Assembly (NCBI GenBank): GCA_013397455.1
Contig: VYZB01000725.1
Coordinates: 224,546-288,545, forward strand
Source of the DNA: Crotophaga sulcirostris
Taxonomy: Eukaryota; Chordata; Aves; Cuculiformes; Crotophagidae
Reading direction: 5' to 3'
DNA length: 64,000 nt
Shown here: positions 23,401-36,395 of the stretch, piece after piece
Layout: each line of letters opens with the position of its first letter
How positions within the stretch are numbered: the first letter of the stretch is position 1
Translations under genes and position numbers: made by a program
Notes under the pieces: model-generated
Database searches by the model: none
What the model saw: the letters and a program-made list of their open reading frames with translations, nothing else
Told to the model about the DNA's origin: nothing

Positions 23401-26400
23401 CTTCACTTCTGTGTGAGAGGGTCATTTTAGCAAAGTATAGCACACTAGAGTGTGTTGCAAGGAGAAGTCGTCAAGCCAGGAAGACTCAAAGGGCCTCTTA
23501 ACACATTTACAGTGAAAATTTCCTGCAGCATAGTAGGCTTGGTGCCCACAGACACCCACTAGAACATTGACTAATGACAATTTGTTATTCTAGTCAAATT
23601 TGTTCCCAGCCACTCCTGACATTCAGAATTATAGTAGGAAAGTATATTTTTTTATACTGAAAACATTCTTTGAAACAGACTTAGAATTGCTGGAGATCTA
23701 TTGATGTGCTTCATCTCAGCTGAAGAAACTGAAGAGCAGTTTGAGGCTTTTTCTTCCTTTCTGTGTTTGCATATATTTGACAGCAGCTGTTTCTGTATGC
23801 TTAAAACAATGATGTCTCTGTCAGTTATTATTTAATTCTCCTCTCAATCACAATAGGCTGAACAAAGACAGGTCAATTGCATACTCTTTATTAAAAGACA
23901 CTTTTATTAAAATCAAGTTTGATCAAGAATCAGAATTATTTGAAATCTTTTCTCCTGTCATCCTTAAAGCACCCAGAGACTTGCATTGCAGTATCTTAGC
24001 CAAAAGCAGTGGAGAGATTCCCTTGCTTAACCTTTTTCTGAAGAGGAAGACATGGCTTGCATTTACCAACATTGTATAAATATCTAATGCAAAGTGTTGT
24101 TAAAAAATAGGTTTTTGGTAGGATAATACTAGTTATTCTGGCTAGATTTTAATTACATTGCAAATATATAAAATAATAACATAGGAAACAATCAGAATAT
24201 TCAAAATAGTCATAGGAAGACTGGCCCTCTTCTAAGTCAAAAAATATCTTTCAGAATTTAATCTACTTTCTGAATTAAGAGTTTTACCGAAGCTTGTGTA
24301 GTATTAAAAACTTTCAAATATGAAAATGGCCTCCCTAAAGGTTGAAAACAGTGCAAAAAATTAAAATCTGCAAGAATTACTTGGAAATATGAAAGAATAT
24401 CTATTTAATAAAGAATTCAACCAAATTCAATTAAAACAAGCTTAGTATATGTGCTAATTTCAAGAATAAACATCCAGACAGGAAGCATGCTGTGAGTGGA
24501 TCTGTGAGATTTTTGATACAGAGCAACAGACAAGATGACAGAAGATCTAGTCCTTTTCATTTAGCTCATAGTTCATGATCAGACTGCATTACCTTCTACT
24601 TACCTACTATTAGTAAGGATACCAGAATACATTTTCTATAAGCCTGATTTACGTCTTCAGTCTGCTCTCATGCATTTTGGAGAAGCTTTAAAAGTGAGAA
24701 GATCAATGGAGGAGTTTAAACAGAAGATCACCTTCTCTGAAGGTGAAGCAGAAACTGGGACAGCTTCCAAATGTTGAACAAAATCATCTAATTCTACTGG
24801 CAACTCCAGAGATCATTAGAGTCGTAAATGAGAAGGTAAATCAGGGAAACATACACAGTACATCTGATAGACAGACAAGCTATTTAGAAAATTAAATACA
24901 AAAAGTGTAACAAAAGAATATCAGTTGCTGAAGAAATAATGATGTTGTTGTATCTCTGGCACCTGAAGTTATTAGAACAAAATAAGAAAGCAGGGAAGAC
25001 TTCTCCCCCATGCCAGAGCTTCACTCATGACAGTGGAAATGGGAAAAGGGTGTGGTGTTGCATACCTGGTTACAGCTCCTTACTGTTGCCCTAATTTATT
25101 CTGGCTCTTTTAGGTTGCTCTAATTCATGCCCAGGGAATGACTTTAAGAATCACAGGCCAGAGGAGGATCAACAAAGAAAAATCAATTTCTGTCCACTCA
25201 ATTCTTTCTTCCTTTTTCTCAGTCATTTGCAAATGAAAATCTCTTTGTTGATGCAACTTCATCAGCTCAGAGGGGCTGACAATGTGGTAACTAATACAGC
25301 CTTATGTCTAGAAGCCTTAGTTTTTCAACCTAAGGGACATTTTCAAATTTTAAATACAACACTTGAAAGGGTTTACATTTAAAGGTGTTTCAGACTAACA
25401 AGTTCCTTGCTCAGAAGACTGTCAGAGCAATTTAAGGTATTGGTGTAGGTGACCCTAGGAAACACAGAAGATATACCTTGCAGAAGGTCAAAGTAAGGCA
25501 CAGAGATTGCCTGAAGACTCACACAGTAGCGAGTTACACAGAGCATGATAAAATAATAGAATATGGAATGTACATGAGAAGAAAGAAATTTGAATAGCGG
25601 AGGGAAAGAAGGACAGAAATTTTGCAGAAAATGCATTATAAAAATCAAGATTCTAGTACCAATGAACTATTACTCTCAGACAAACAGGTCTGATCATGGT
25701 ATATTCTGTTTTCTTTCCAACTTCCTCCAAACTTAGGCAGATTCTTAGAACTAAGCATTCAAGCTAACCCATTGCAAATCAGTGCTAAACAGATGTTCAG
25801 TCTTCTGAAAATGCTACCAAGAACTTGCCAGACTTTGTTAAAATACATTCTTGATGCATTCTACAATGGAGTTGGAAGAGAAAACTGCAATTTCTGCAGA
25901 AGTATATGATCTTTCTGGCTTTTTAATAAACATTTATATTAAATAACCTTACAAGTGGAAAATCGTACTGTGATTGACCTCGATCACAAGACACTTTGGG
26001 GCACAGAAACTCATCTTACTCATAGCAAATGTTCTCTTTGTATATACATATAAGATGTTCATAACCTGTTCTTGTATGTATCAACTGCAGAAGAACATGT
26101 GCATAGACAGAGATGACAGTGTTTTACAATATAAACAGATACATGTGAATACTGCCTGTGCAGTAATCAACAAGCTTAAGGGCTTCAAGAACAAAGTATT
26201 GGCAGAGTGGCTTTTCTTATTTTAACATGTCTAGCAGTAAACAAAGCAACTTTCATTAACAGATAAGTCATATCTATTTGTAATACAAAGTCCACAGGAC
26301 TCCTGTCAATCACTAGCAATATAGAAACATTCATAGGCTAATCATGGCTAAGCTAATTTTGGCTCTTTCAGAGTCAAATTATGGTGGTTTGTGTCAATCT

Positions 26401-26654
26401 TTATTATAAATTAATTGCAATCCTAGTGCATAGTCAGGAATTCAAAAAGCAATACAGAAAGGTGTTGCTGCACCTCGACTCCATTCAGAATTATGCTATT
26501 CAGTTTTTCTTCTTAAATAAAGAAAAAAAAGCACATCAGACATAATGCCATTAAAATTGATATCCGAGCAATCCAAGGGATTATTGTAGAATGTTTTGAC
26601 TAATTAAGCATTAAAAGTCTCCTTTTGCAATTCAGCTGCTTTAGAAATAAAGAC
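17461..26654. other. Non-coding AT-rich DNA
   Basis: About 9 kb without a supported gene. The longest frame is a 149-codon plus-strand ORF at 17610-18059, whose C-terminal third is a lysine/isoleucine-rich translation of AT-rich DNA with no recognisable domain. GCAAACTAAGGCAGAGAAAC near 21160 has a faint MIR-like look but cannot be extended. A pyrimidine-rich tract occupies 21990-22185. Confidence 0.6.
21990..22185 (+). repeat. Pyrimidine-rich tract
   Basis: About 200 bp in which the plus strand is dominated by T and C (TTTTCTTC, TCCTCTTCCTTC, TTTTTTTCTCTTTAG and similar words) with few purine runs. It is imperfect low-complexity DNA. No exon follows the TTTAG-like acceptor words, so I do not call a splice site. 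Confidence 0.55.
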
Positions 26655-26795
26655 TGAAGGATAGTTTGTGGTTCAATTCCCAACTGGGCTCCCAAGACCT
26701 AAAAGCAGATTGGCATTGTTATATAACTTTAAGCTAATTACTCTACCTCTGCATTCTGCATGTGAAAAACAGTAAGGCAGTCATATTTAGACTAA
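26655..26795 (+). mobile_element. MIR-like SINE relic
   Basis: The order of words follows the MIR consensus. GGTTCAATTCCCAACT corresponds to the region after the tRNA-like B box. TTGTTATATAACTTTAAGC corresponds to the conserved core TTGCTGTGTGACCTTGGGC. TTACTCTACCTCTGCATTC and TGTGAAAAACAGTAA correspond to ACTTAACCTCTCTG..CATCTGTAAAATGGG. Divergence is high, as expected for an element that predates birds. This call is from recalled consensus, not an alignment. Confidence 0.5.
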
Positions 26796-28448
26796 GTTCT
26801 TTCTTTTGACATATGTTTATTGGAAGCTGCTAATGTGCAAAGCTAGTTTGTGTCTTCAGCACATTTGTTTTTAATCCTTTCACCTACTTCTCCATGCGCA
26901 TATATAGCTGTAGGTTCACAAGGCTCACAGACACTTTTTCTGTTACTGTTCTCCAGGTAAAAGCCATGAAGCAAACATGTTTAAGACTTTTTGATGAGCC
27001 TCTGTGGATCTAGTAGCCCTTCATGCAGAGAGCTGTCTGTTGTTCTCTTTCAAAATCATGGATTGTGAACCTAGATGGATTTTATTCATTATTTATGCTT
27101 TTCTTCTCTTATCTGTCCAATAGGAGCTCAGGTAAGCCCCAGTCCATTTTTCTCACAGTTCGAAACCAGCTAAGTGTCTACCAATTCATCATCACTTTGA
27201 CAGGACCAGGATGTGCTCAATTGCTTGAAACACTGAACCCATCTGACTCGTCCACTTACTGTCAGCAACAATATGGAATTGGTCAAATGCATGGAAAAAA
27301 GAGGATCTGCTGCCAGATCTTCACTGTGCCAACTTGACACATCGTTGAGAAGTTACCAACTTGTGTGGTGGGATGTTAAATTCAAAGAGCAGTGGAAAAT
27401 CCTTGCTAACTTGCTGGAAGTATCTAGCAAAAAGGACACCAAAGCAAAAATGGACACTCACATCCAGCATAGTATATATACCTGAAAGTGGAGTGCACAG
27501 AGCCTTTTCCTCAAACCTACTCTCCATTGTTTCATAGCACTGTAATAAAGAACCTATTAACCACACCAACCAAAAATGGAGGCAAGCTTGCAAGGATTGA
27601 AATAATTTGACTCTTCTTTTTTCACCCCAAACTGTACACCCACCTCCCCAAATAAAAAGTGATATTGAATGCAAGCCCTCAACCATGGAGCAATACACTG
27701 AGCCTTGTTCTGGATGCAGCATGTCTGCTAGTGTCTATCTCCATGTTTCAGCACACCAGTCTTCTTTAACTGCTTGGTGCTTCTTTAGACAGGAGGAAGA
27801 AAAGTTGACCTATTTTTGACAGTTTTTAATGAGATGAGGCTAAAAAAGTTATGAGGAAGTCTGACTGAAAAGGATTCTTCTAAGCAGATATAAAGGTTCT
27901 AGCAATTGCTCCTCCAGTGGCCAATGGCCTTCACTACTACAAGTCAAAGCCTATTTAAAAGATCAAGTAGAATAGCAGATATCAAACTCATCTCAGTTAA
28001 ATTCTTTGTGCAGAGCTACATTCATTATTATTGCTACATATGGGAACAGTACACATCAAAATTGTCCCCAAAATATAAAAATTCCAGAGAATGATTTTAA
28101 CTAGATAGGATACAGTGCTCTGGTCACAGCAAAAGCTCTTCTTTCTAGTTCATTTTGGACCAACTAGAGTACTCTTTCCAGTCGTCTGAGGCAAACAACT
28201 AGCCAGCTTATCCTAAAAATCTTTCTGCCAATCAGTCAAAAAGGCCATGCAGAAAAAAGCATACTCTGAACAAAGAGTAAAAATAAAAAACATACAGAAA
28301 GAAACCTCACGTGCCGAGTATCCAATATACTGAAAGAGACATCATCTGGTCGCTGTCCACTCTACAGCGCGCACACTGGTAAATGGCACTATTCATTAGC
28401 AGAACTCAGACTGCTTCAAGTGCTGCTGTAACTTTGAATGATGTAGTT
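26796..28448. other. Non-coding DNA with overlapping open frames
   Basis: Frames of 104 and 70 codons (plus, 27023-27337 and 27273-27485) and 133 codons (minus, 27321-27722) overlap one another. No product is recognisable. An AATAAAG word occurs at 27544 on the plus strand but nothing upstream supports a transcript. Confidence 0.5.
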
Positions 28449-28900
28449 TCACAGAATCAGAGAGAATCACAGAATCATTTAGTTTGGAAAAGACCTTTAA
28501 GATCATCAACTCCAACCCTTAACCTAGCACTGCCCAGTTCAGCACTACACCATGTCCCTAAGCACCACATCTACCCATCTTTTAAACACCTCCAGGGACG
28601 GTGACTCCACCACGTCCCTTGGAAGCCTGTTCCAATGCTTGATAACCTCTTCATCGAAGTAATATTTCCTAATATCCAGTCTAAACCTCCCCTGGTGCAA
28701 CTTGAGGCCACTTCCTCTCATGTGGTACTTGGGAGAAGAGACCAACACTCACCTCTCTACAAGATCCTTGCAGACAGTGATTAGGTCTCCTCTCAGCCTC
28801 TGCTTCTCCAGACTAAATAGCCCCAGCTTCCTCAGATGCTTCTCATAACCCCTGTTCTCCAGATCCTTCACCAGCTCTGTTGCCTTTTTACACTCGCTTC
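28449..28900 (-). mobile_element. CR1 LINE 3' end (minus strand), distinct type
   Basis: On the plus strand this starts TCACAGAATCAGAGAGAATC and continues with the complement of the CR1 core (GACCTTTAAGATCATCAACTCC). Next come ACCTCCAGGGACGGTGACTCC and the coding end. On the minus strand the frame at 28748-28545 encodes a CR1 C-terminal tail ([20 protein letters not shown]). The element is 5'-truncated near 28900, after the complement of the GGTGAAGGATCTGGAGAACAG block. It lacks the GGTGTT tract and EALSAMV ending of the 14-kb and 58-kb copies, so it belongs to a different CR1 group. The start of the tail carries a duplicated AGAATCA word. Confidence 0.95.
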
Positions 28901-31900
28901 TCTATCTTTAAATTAACAGGAAGAATTTTACTTCACAAAAGTTTTAGCCACTTGGTCTAGAAGCAACTTTGGTTTAACTGCTGCTTACATTCTTGGGTCT
29001 GAATCAAATACTGGTAAGTCTTTGTTAACAGCATTTAAACATTAGTCTAAGCAAACTCTTAACCGTGCAGATATCTCTAGAGAAATATGCTTCTGCTCGT
29101 TAAACTGACTGTGTCATTAACTTAACAGTGTGAGGAATGTATTATTAGCCTCCCAAAATGTCAAGCTTACTATTAAAGCTAAAATTGAGGTCAGTTTGGT
29201 TTTGGTTGCCTGATTTTTGACAAACTGATCTTAATAATTTTCATGACTTTACTGGAATAACACAGCAAAAATAGCTTTTTTTATTCCACCACCAATTTAT
29301 TAATCTCCAGACAAACTTCTGATAGAAACACCATTCAAAGACCCATAAAAAATACAGTCAAAAAGAAAAGCAAGTTTACGGATGTTAGTGATGAATAAAA
29401 ATAAAACAGAAAATTTCTTCACTGCCTATAAGGTCTCATTGGCTTTATCCAACTTAAAGGAGGAGAAAGAAAAATAGGAACAACCTAGGACCAAACTGAT
29501 GTATTTGACTGTTTTATATAGAAAAAGAAAATGTTAAGCCACTGAAAGGTTAACTGATATGCATGAGTTATCATATACTCCTTGTCTTCAAGGTTATAGA
29601 CTGTTTAGCAGAACTCTGCCAAACGCCAGTTATCTGAAGGGAGCTAGAAATCATCTCTGTTGATGACAGACCTCTGAGCAGATGGTAAGTAAATCAAGGT
29701 CCTGATGTGAAATGTTAAAGCTTTTATGCTGGAAGACACTGTTAAAGCATTATCCAGGTTAAATCAGATTCCGTAAAATACAAGTTTACCAGTAGGCAGG
29801 TGTGAAGTCTTCCACTGAGGAATTCTACAAGTTTGGTAGCCTGGTTTGTCTGTGGGTTTTTGGCTTTTGTAAAGACGCCCTAACAGATTATTTAGATAAT
29901 TTTTTTTTTGTTCTTTTTGAGTAGCAATCGCAGCGGTTCTATCAAATGATCAGGGTGACCAGGGGAAGGGAGGACCACTTTTTATTGTCATTAAACTAAT
30001 TTCTGGTCTTATTTAATTAGGCTAGTAGCATATAAGAAAGGTAGCTTTCATAAACATCTCTGAGGATGTAGTTGGGTAATATAACAACAGATTTTTTTTC
30101 TAAAATGTCTGCATAGATATGCCCAAGGAAATCTGAGAGTTTGAAAACCATTTCAAACAATATTTTAGTGCCTGTACATTTGGAAAGGATCTAATACATC
30201 AAAAGCATAGTAAACACTACTTCAGTTACCAAAGGGCATCTGCTAGGCCCACATGGGAAGACTAGGAAAAACTCTGCAAGTAATTCTGTGCAACTATAGA
30301 TGGGGTGAATCAATTTCATTGACTCAGAGGAAGAAATAACTCTCCTTTAAATTGCAATACTTCAAATCAGCTTGACTACCAAAGTTAAAGATAAAACACA
30401 AAAATCCAGTGTCTTCACAGGAAGAAACAACATTTATCAGTTTGATAATTTGGACTGCTAAAATTTATGACCATTTAAGCTACTTCAAATAGAGATTATG
30501 ACTTGACTGACTTTGTGAATTGCTCTCTCATGTTCCATGGTTAATCCAAGCTACTGATGTTGCAGAAAATTGCCTTGAAAATCACGTTGAATTGATCTAT
30601 AATGTTGAACACCTGATTCAGGCTTATGGAGCTATATACCCAGCTAAATTCAACCAAAACCCTTCCAATAGCAACCACAACATTCAGTTTTGCCAAAGTC
30701 TAGAGTTCCCATGGCAGTACTACAGGGAAGTGCTCAGAAGAAAAGACAGTCAAGAATCATTCATAGAATCTATCCAGAAGACTTTGATTTATTCAATTAC
30801 AGAAAGTCACAAGTTACTGGAAGACAATTCTTCAACTGGAAAAAAACACAAATACCTGTTATTTTTCTTTAAAATCTTCTTTAGACCCCAAGACTAAAGT
30901 TGAAACACAATTATTTATTTGTCAGCTATAGAAACGACGCTTGTGTACTCTTTTCAGTGGTCTGAAAAGCTTCATGTGAATAGAGATTGCGCTATTGCTT
31001 CTTTCTTATGTAGTGGCAACCACTGGTCTAGCCGCATATTTTAAATTCCCATCCTGCCAATAGCAGACTTCTACTTTCCTCCCCCAATCCCCATCTTGCA
31101 CATGAAGATCCATAATCCCCATGCTAATGCTTCCATTGGCCTTTAACTTCTGGAGTCATTTCCAGCTTACGCTTCAAGGAATGGGGGGAAGGAGAAAGAA
31201 AAATACATTTTTTTGACAAAGGCCCTAAGTGATGAATACAGCTACAGGGGGGAGATGGTTTTTTCCCTCCTAAACCTTTAGTCTTTTCATTCAGTCTCCA
31301 AATGCACTGAAGATTAATAATGCCTCTGGGCCACTGTATGCAAACCTCCACTGTGCACACAGAAAAAAGATTATGATTGAATACCATATTACGATGGGCA
31401 AGAAAAAAGAAAAGCAGATGGACAGACAGGGCTCAAAGGTTGAATTGGCCTGGTTTGGCTTTCAGCCCACAGCACCTAAAATTATCTTGCAATGATTTTT
31501 ATTTATCTATTTAGTGTTCCTACTAGGCAGAGAGAGAATCTAGTATTAATTTAGTGCTCGTGGTTTAGATAGAGTGCTTTAAATTGAAAAAAGTTATTCA
31601 AATGGATAATGAAATGTGGCTGGAGCTCTAATGTCCTGTTTTGAATGCAAGTAGTACAAACTGTAGCCCTCTGCAAATGTTTTACAGTCTGATAGTTTAT
31701 GCAAGAATTCTACAAAATTACACTTTTACAGAACAGCCTTACCAACACAGCAGTACTAGATCTTTACATAGATAAGCAGTTAGCTGTTGCTGAGCACCTC
31801 AGAGTCTCACAGCATAGCAAGTGAAGGACAGGAGCAGAAGAGAAAAAGCAGCCCTGACTGAACCAGCTCTCATGTATATGAAGATGAAGTTGTTTACTCC

Positions 31901-34900
31901 TAAGTATCTCACTTATCTATTGCAAAACACCTTCTTCCAAATTAGTACATAGCATTGCTAGGGGTTACTTTCTGTTAGATGAAGACAGTACCAGCATCTG
32001 ACTAATGACCCTAAGCAGCACAGGGAACAGAAGTAACAGTACAAAACATCAAATCATATTCTCCTCTTTAGACCATCGTAAATTCAGGTGAGCTTCACAA
32101 ACGTGCCTGCTTAAATTAACCCAGTGCTCTCTCTGCATGTTTGAAGCTGGACTTCATGATAGCAAGTTGTAGCATAAAGAAAATAGTTGTTGTCTAAGCT
32201 GCAAGTTATTTCATAAAAGCTTTCCAGAAAATATGAATGTAAGAGTACGTGAACAAATTCAGAGAATGCAGTGTGTACAATCAAGAATGTGCAAGTGTTG
32301 ATCAGGACAATTCAGAATGGTTGCTCTAACAAATACAGGGACAATTCCCAACTCATCTACAATTTGAAGTATAAAATATATTCAATAAATCTAAGGATCA
32401 AGCTTAACTTCCACAGAACACTAATGCTGCATTCCAGAAAATAATCTAAACTGATTATCTTAACTGTATTGTCACTGCTTTTTTGAATAGACACTAGCTG
32501 CCACAATTGTTCCATTACTCACCACAGTGCATAAGATGTTTAAGGCTTTGGAAAGCAAATAACAGAAAAATATGGATTAAACTGATAAAAATGATGATTC
32601 CAGACATGATTAGATTCACTGTGTTGTGTAGCCTGCACAGCAGGTGGGGGATCCTTCAGAAGAATTAGGGAAAGGTTTAGGGAAAGCAGATTAATGGGGA
32701 AAAAGATTAAATGTGCTCTAAAAGCAGGACAAAACATATTTTTAAAATGGCAATTCTAACAGCAGTGTTTAGGGATGCTCAGGAATGCAAAGTACACATA
32801 CTGCATTTATATACCAGATGCACAAATGTCTCCTATTTGCAATTATGCCATGTATTGTATGACTTTAAATCATAAGCAGAACAAGCATTTGACATTAAGT
32901 GGTGCTAGTGACAAATAGTAATCAAAATACAGCCAATAGTTTCCAGCACACAGTAGTCAAGCTCTGTCTTACTGTTCTCTGCATGCACAGAACAAAAACT
33001 CATCTAAACCGATTCTATGGATGAAAGCCTACCAATCTGTTTATATCCAGAAATATGTTATAGTTGAAAATGAAACACAGTCATAGCAATTTCTAGAGCC
33101 CCAGATAATGCACATTGATGCTATTTCCCTCTCTCCAGTGTTGAAGGCTTTCTATCATCTAACAGAAGACGCTGTGCATTTAACTAGGTAAGAATAAAAA
33201 TCGCAGTGGAGAGGGCCCATTTCTATAGCCTAAGAGGAAAAACGCTGTTTAGCTGATGAATATAGGTTGCAGTTGTATCTTGCTGGCACCAAAACAAGAG
33301 ATAACTGCTAATGCAATACCTAATGCATCACACAAAGCACTAGCAGCAGCAAAGCCAGTATTTTAGATTATTATCACCCAAAATTACACCCTCCTTTACG
33401 TGATAAAAAGTAGTAGTGGTACACTTTTACATCCAAAAACCACAAGTTACACTGCCTCCAATGTTCTTGGGAATCTTAATGGATCTCCCCTTGCTTTTTT
33501 AAATTTTAGGGGTTTTCATAACTCTTCAGAACCTCCTTGGCAACTTTTTCCAACTTTACAGCCACGATGACTACATATATACACATTGCTCCTTAACCAT
33601 TCAATGCAGTTGCAAACAGTAGGAGGCTCACAAGCAAAGTCAAACAGAGTTTGCCACACTGGGAAAAAGGTTTGGATTTCCAATGTCATTACAGAAATAC
33701 TCACAGATCTTCCTAACACCATCTCACAGAAAGAGCATTTCCTTTTCCTCAGAATCACCTAGTAACTGTCTATCGCCCAAGGCTGATTACCCAGAAAAAT
33801 CAAAAAAGGTAGCTTGAAGTGATGGTGCTGTATTTGGTTGCTCCTACTCTCCAGTGAACTCTTGCCACGAGCTTTTGGGACAAGCCCTTAGGGCTGGCCT
33901 GAGCAAAGCAGTTAGCACTATGCTAGCAGAAGGCAATGGTTTTGCCTTTTCCCACAGTTAAACCCAAGCACTGTCAACCAAGTCTCACGTGAGCCTTCAT
34001 ATGCCAGCCTTTCTGTTCAGTTGTCTGCTATAGATGTCTTTTTAATCTGCTTCCTTCCTACCAGTCTGAGCTATATACTGCTTAGCATCATTTTCCACAT
34101 GTCCATGATGCTTCTCAAACCTGTCCGTGGTTTTTAATTCTACAAGTGTGACATCACTGAGAAATCTAAAGTCTTACAAAATAAAATCTGCAGCAACAGC
34201 GCTAAGATTTGCATGTCACTTCAGAAGTGACAACATGGTCTTGCAGCCTTTCTCCTCTATTCATTCACCCCACTCTCTTTTTTTTCTTTATCCATTTGTT
34301 ACATTGTGTCTGTCTTTGTGCCGTTATCTCCTCCAAGCAAACATGTCTTCTGTATGTTCTGCAAAGTGCAATAAAGCAGAAATTACGCCTCTCCCTTTCT
34401 CCATTTGTAGAAGAAGCATGCTAGCATAGCACTCACCTGCCTCACAAGACAACTGGCAAGCTAAATCCTGTTATGGAAAGCGCTACAGAAGGGTGGTATT
34501 GTCATAGGTCAAAAGTGAGGCTTACAGCTTGAGTTAGTTTGCCATCCTGAGGACAGACTAGGGTCTACATAATTAAAGAGGTGTTTAACTACAGAGTAAA
34601 AGCATTATTTATGTAGCTCGGGCATGTTGGCTTGGAAGTACTTAAGGAGAGTGCTTACTGAGTAGCCCTGAATCATATGGAGGGGAAAGAAAATAAAAAA
34701 TAAAATGTTTCTTCTTTTCCTTCATTTAACAATAGGGCATGAGAAGTGCCTTATAGGATGCCATTAAACTCAAACCAGGTTTCTTACCTAATAAAAACCA
34801 AAAATCTAGAATTTTCTAGTTTCTGTCTAAAATAAAACCAGTCTACCTGCATATTACATTAGGGATGCTGAAAGTGATGTTGTTAACAGTTCAAGAGATT

Positions 34901-36381
34901 TCAGCCAGGCACTCTGATTTTTTTTTTTCATAATTAAATTTGAAAGTGTTCAACATGCTATTTCCTTAAATTTTTCATAAGAGTGTAAAAAGTGTTTGGA
35001 ATAGATCCAGCCTCACTCTAAGCTCCTTACATTCAGTCCTCCCTTTCGGTGACTACTGTACAACCAAACATCAGTTTATAGGGGTTTCTCCCCCTCAGCT
35101 TGCATTTTTATTTTAATACTGGTAAGTATTCTGAAATTCTAAATAAGAAGTTTCTCTTTAGTCTTAGATATTCTCCATATCAGCAGTACTGCCAGAACAC
35201 TCATTAAACTGTGTTCCTCAAGCATCTGCTAATTCTACAAAACAGTAGCACACTCTATGATCCATCCCCTCCAAAAAAAAAGCATACCCAACAAACACTC
35301 TCCACTGCTGCACTGAGATGCAGGAGGGGGAATACATACTCCTCCTTCCCTTCAGTCCCCCATTCAAGTAGGCAGCTAAACAAAGCTATTGTACAAGGCA
35401 CTATGGTTTGACATTAAACAAATATGGGTATCTCCAGGGCAGAAGGAACAAGGAAGAAAGGTGCATGTGACAGGGAATTTACCAGTCTTTGTACCATTAA
35501 ACTACAGTGTGAACAAGTTGTCATTCTCCCCCACCCATTGGGGAGTGGAATCATTTTTAGCACTTGCAATACTTAGAAATACACACTGCTGAAAGACAAA
35601 ACCAGAAAATATACACTATAGAAAACAGTACTTATAACAAGTGCTAACATGTCCTTATTTTCAGTCTGCGGCTTTATTTCTGCACCCTGCTATTTTATAT
35701 CTTGCATATAACAACTGTACTCAGCATACACAAGTCCTCAGCATTCCAGAAGAAATCTGCTCACAGAATTGGGACATGTTGGTCCACAGTGAGAACTTCC
35801 ATCTTTAGCAAGACTCTTGCCACAGAGAAAATCCCCTCTTGCTTCAGGTAGGATTTACGCTGCAGCAGGGAGAGCACCAACAACATATTTCCTGTAAAAT
35901 ATAGTTTATAGGAATGCAGTAGCTTAAGTAGCTTAAGGAAACCATAAGCAAGACGACTCATTTGGATCCTGTCACTGATGCGGACAGTCTGAGTGATGGT
36001 GTCACCACCACGCGTGCATTGGTGTCTCCTTTGTCTTTGCCACTCTTTGCCATTTTCCTGGGACAACTGTTGCAATGGCATGAGGCTGTCACAAAGGACC
36101 TTACTTGAAACCAAAGAGGAGCCACAATCCAATCTGGAAACTCATGTAATTCTGAGCACTACGTGTCCAGAAGCTACTCACCCTCTACAGTCACATAAAT
36201 TAAGGTAATCATGAAAGAACAGAAGTACTTTGTGAGGTGATGATGGGCATCATGGAAGCCATCAAGCTGCCCTTTAAGAGTCAAAACATGAGAAGAGAGA
36301 CTTGTTAAACAGAAACAACCACAAACCAATCCTATTGGGAGCTGAGGGGCACAGCCAAGGGATGTTTCCCTCACACTCAGA
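28901..36381. other. Non-coding AT-rich DNA
   Basis: No gene or dispersed repeat is recognised. The longest frame is a 125-codon plus-strand ORF at 30520-30897, without domain or splice context. A 123-codon minus-strand frame lies at 36132-35761 in a slightly GC-richer patch; it has no recognisable domain and opposite-strand frames overlap its upstream half. The block 31470-31690 has balanced composition with several TTAATTTAGTG- and AAATTGAAA-type words and could be a conserved non-coding element, which I cannot test. Confidence 0.55.
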
Positions 36382-36395
36382 GGGGGGGGGGGGGG
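36382..36395 (+). repeat. G14 homopolymer
   Basis: An unbroken run of fourteen G on the plus strand, inside a GC-richer patch (36330-36450). Long G runs are rare in an AT-rich bird background and can form G-quadruplex-like structures. The run length is prone to sequencing and assembly error. Confidence 0.9.

Noticed and set aside
27023..27722. Overlapping frames on both strands around an AATAAA
   Set aside because: Both strands are open at the same place, with no domain; a lone AATAAA is expected often in AT-rich DNA.
30520..30897. 125-codon plus-strand ORF
   Set aside because: No domain, no splice or promoter context, ends in an AT-rich low-complexity stretch; a second plus-strand frame overlaps it.
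35761..36132. 123-codon minus-strand ORF with Leu/Lys-rich C-terminal half
   Set aside because: It reads somewhat protein-like, but I recognise no family; a plus-strand frame overlaps its upstream part and nothing supports transcription.
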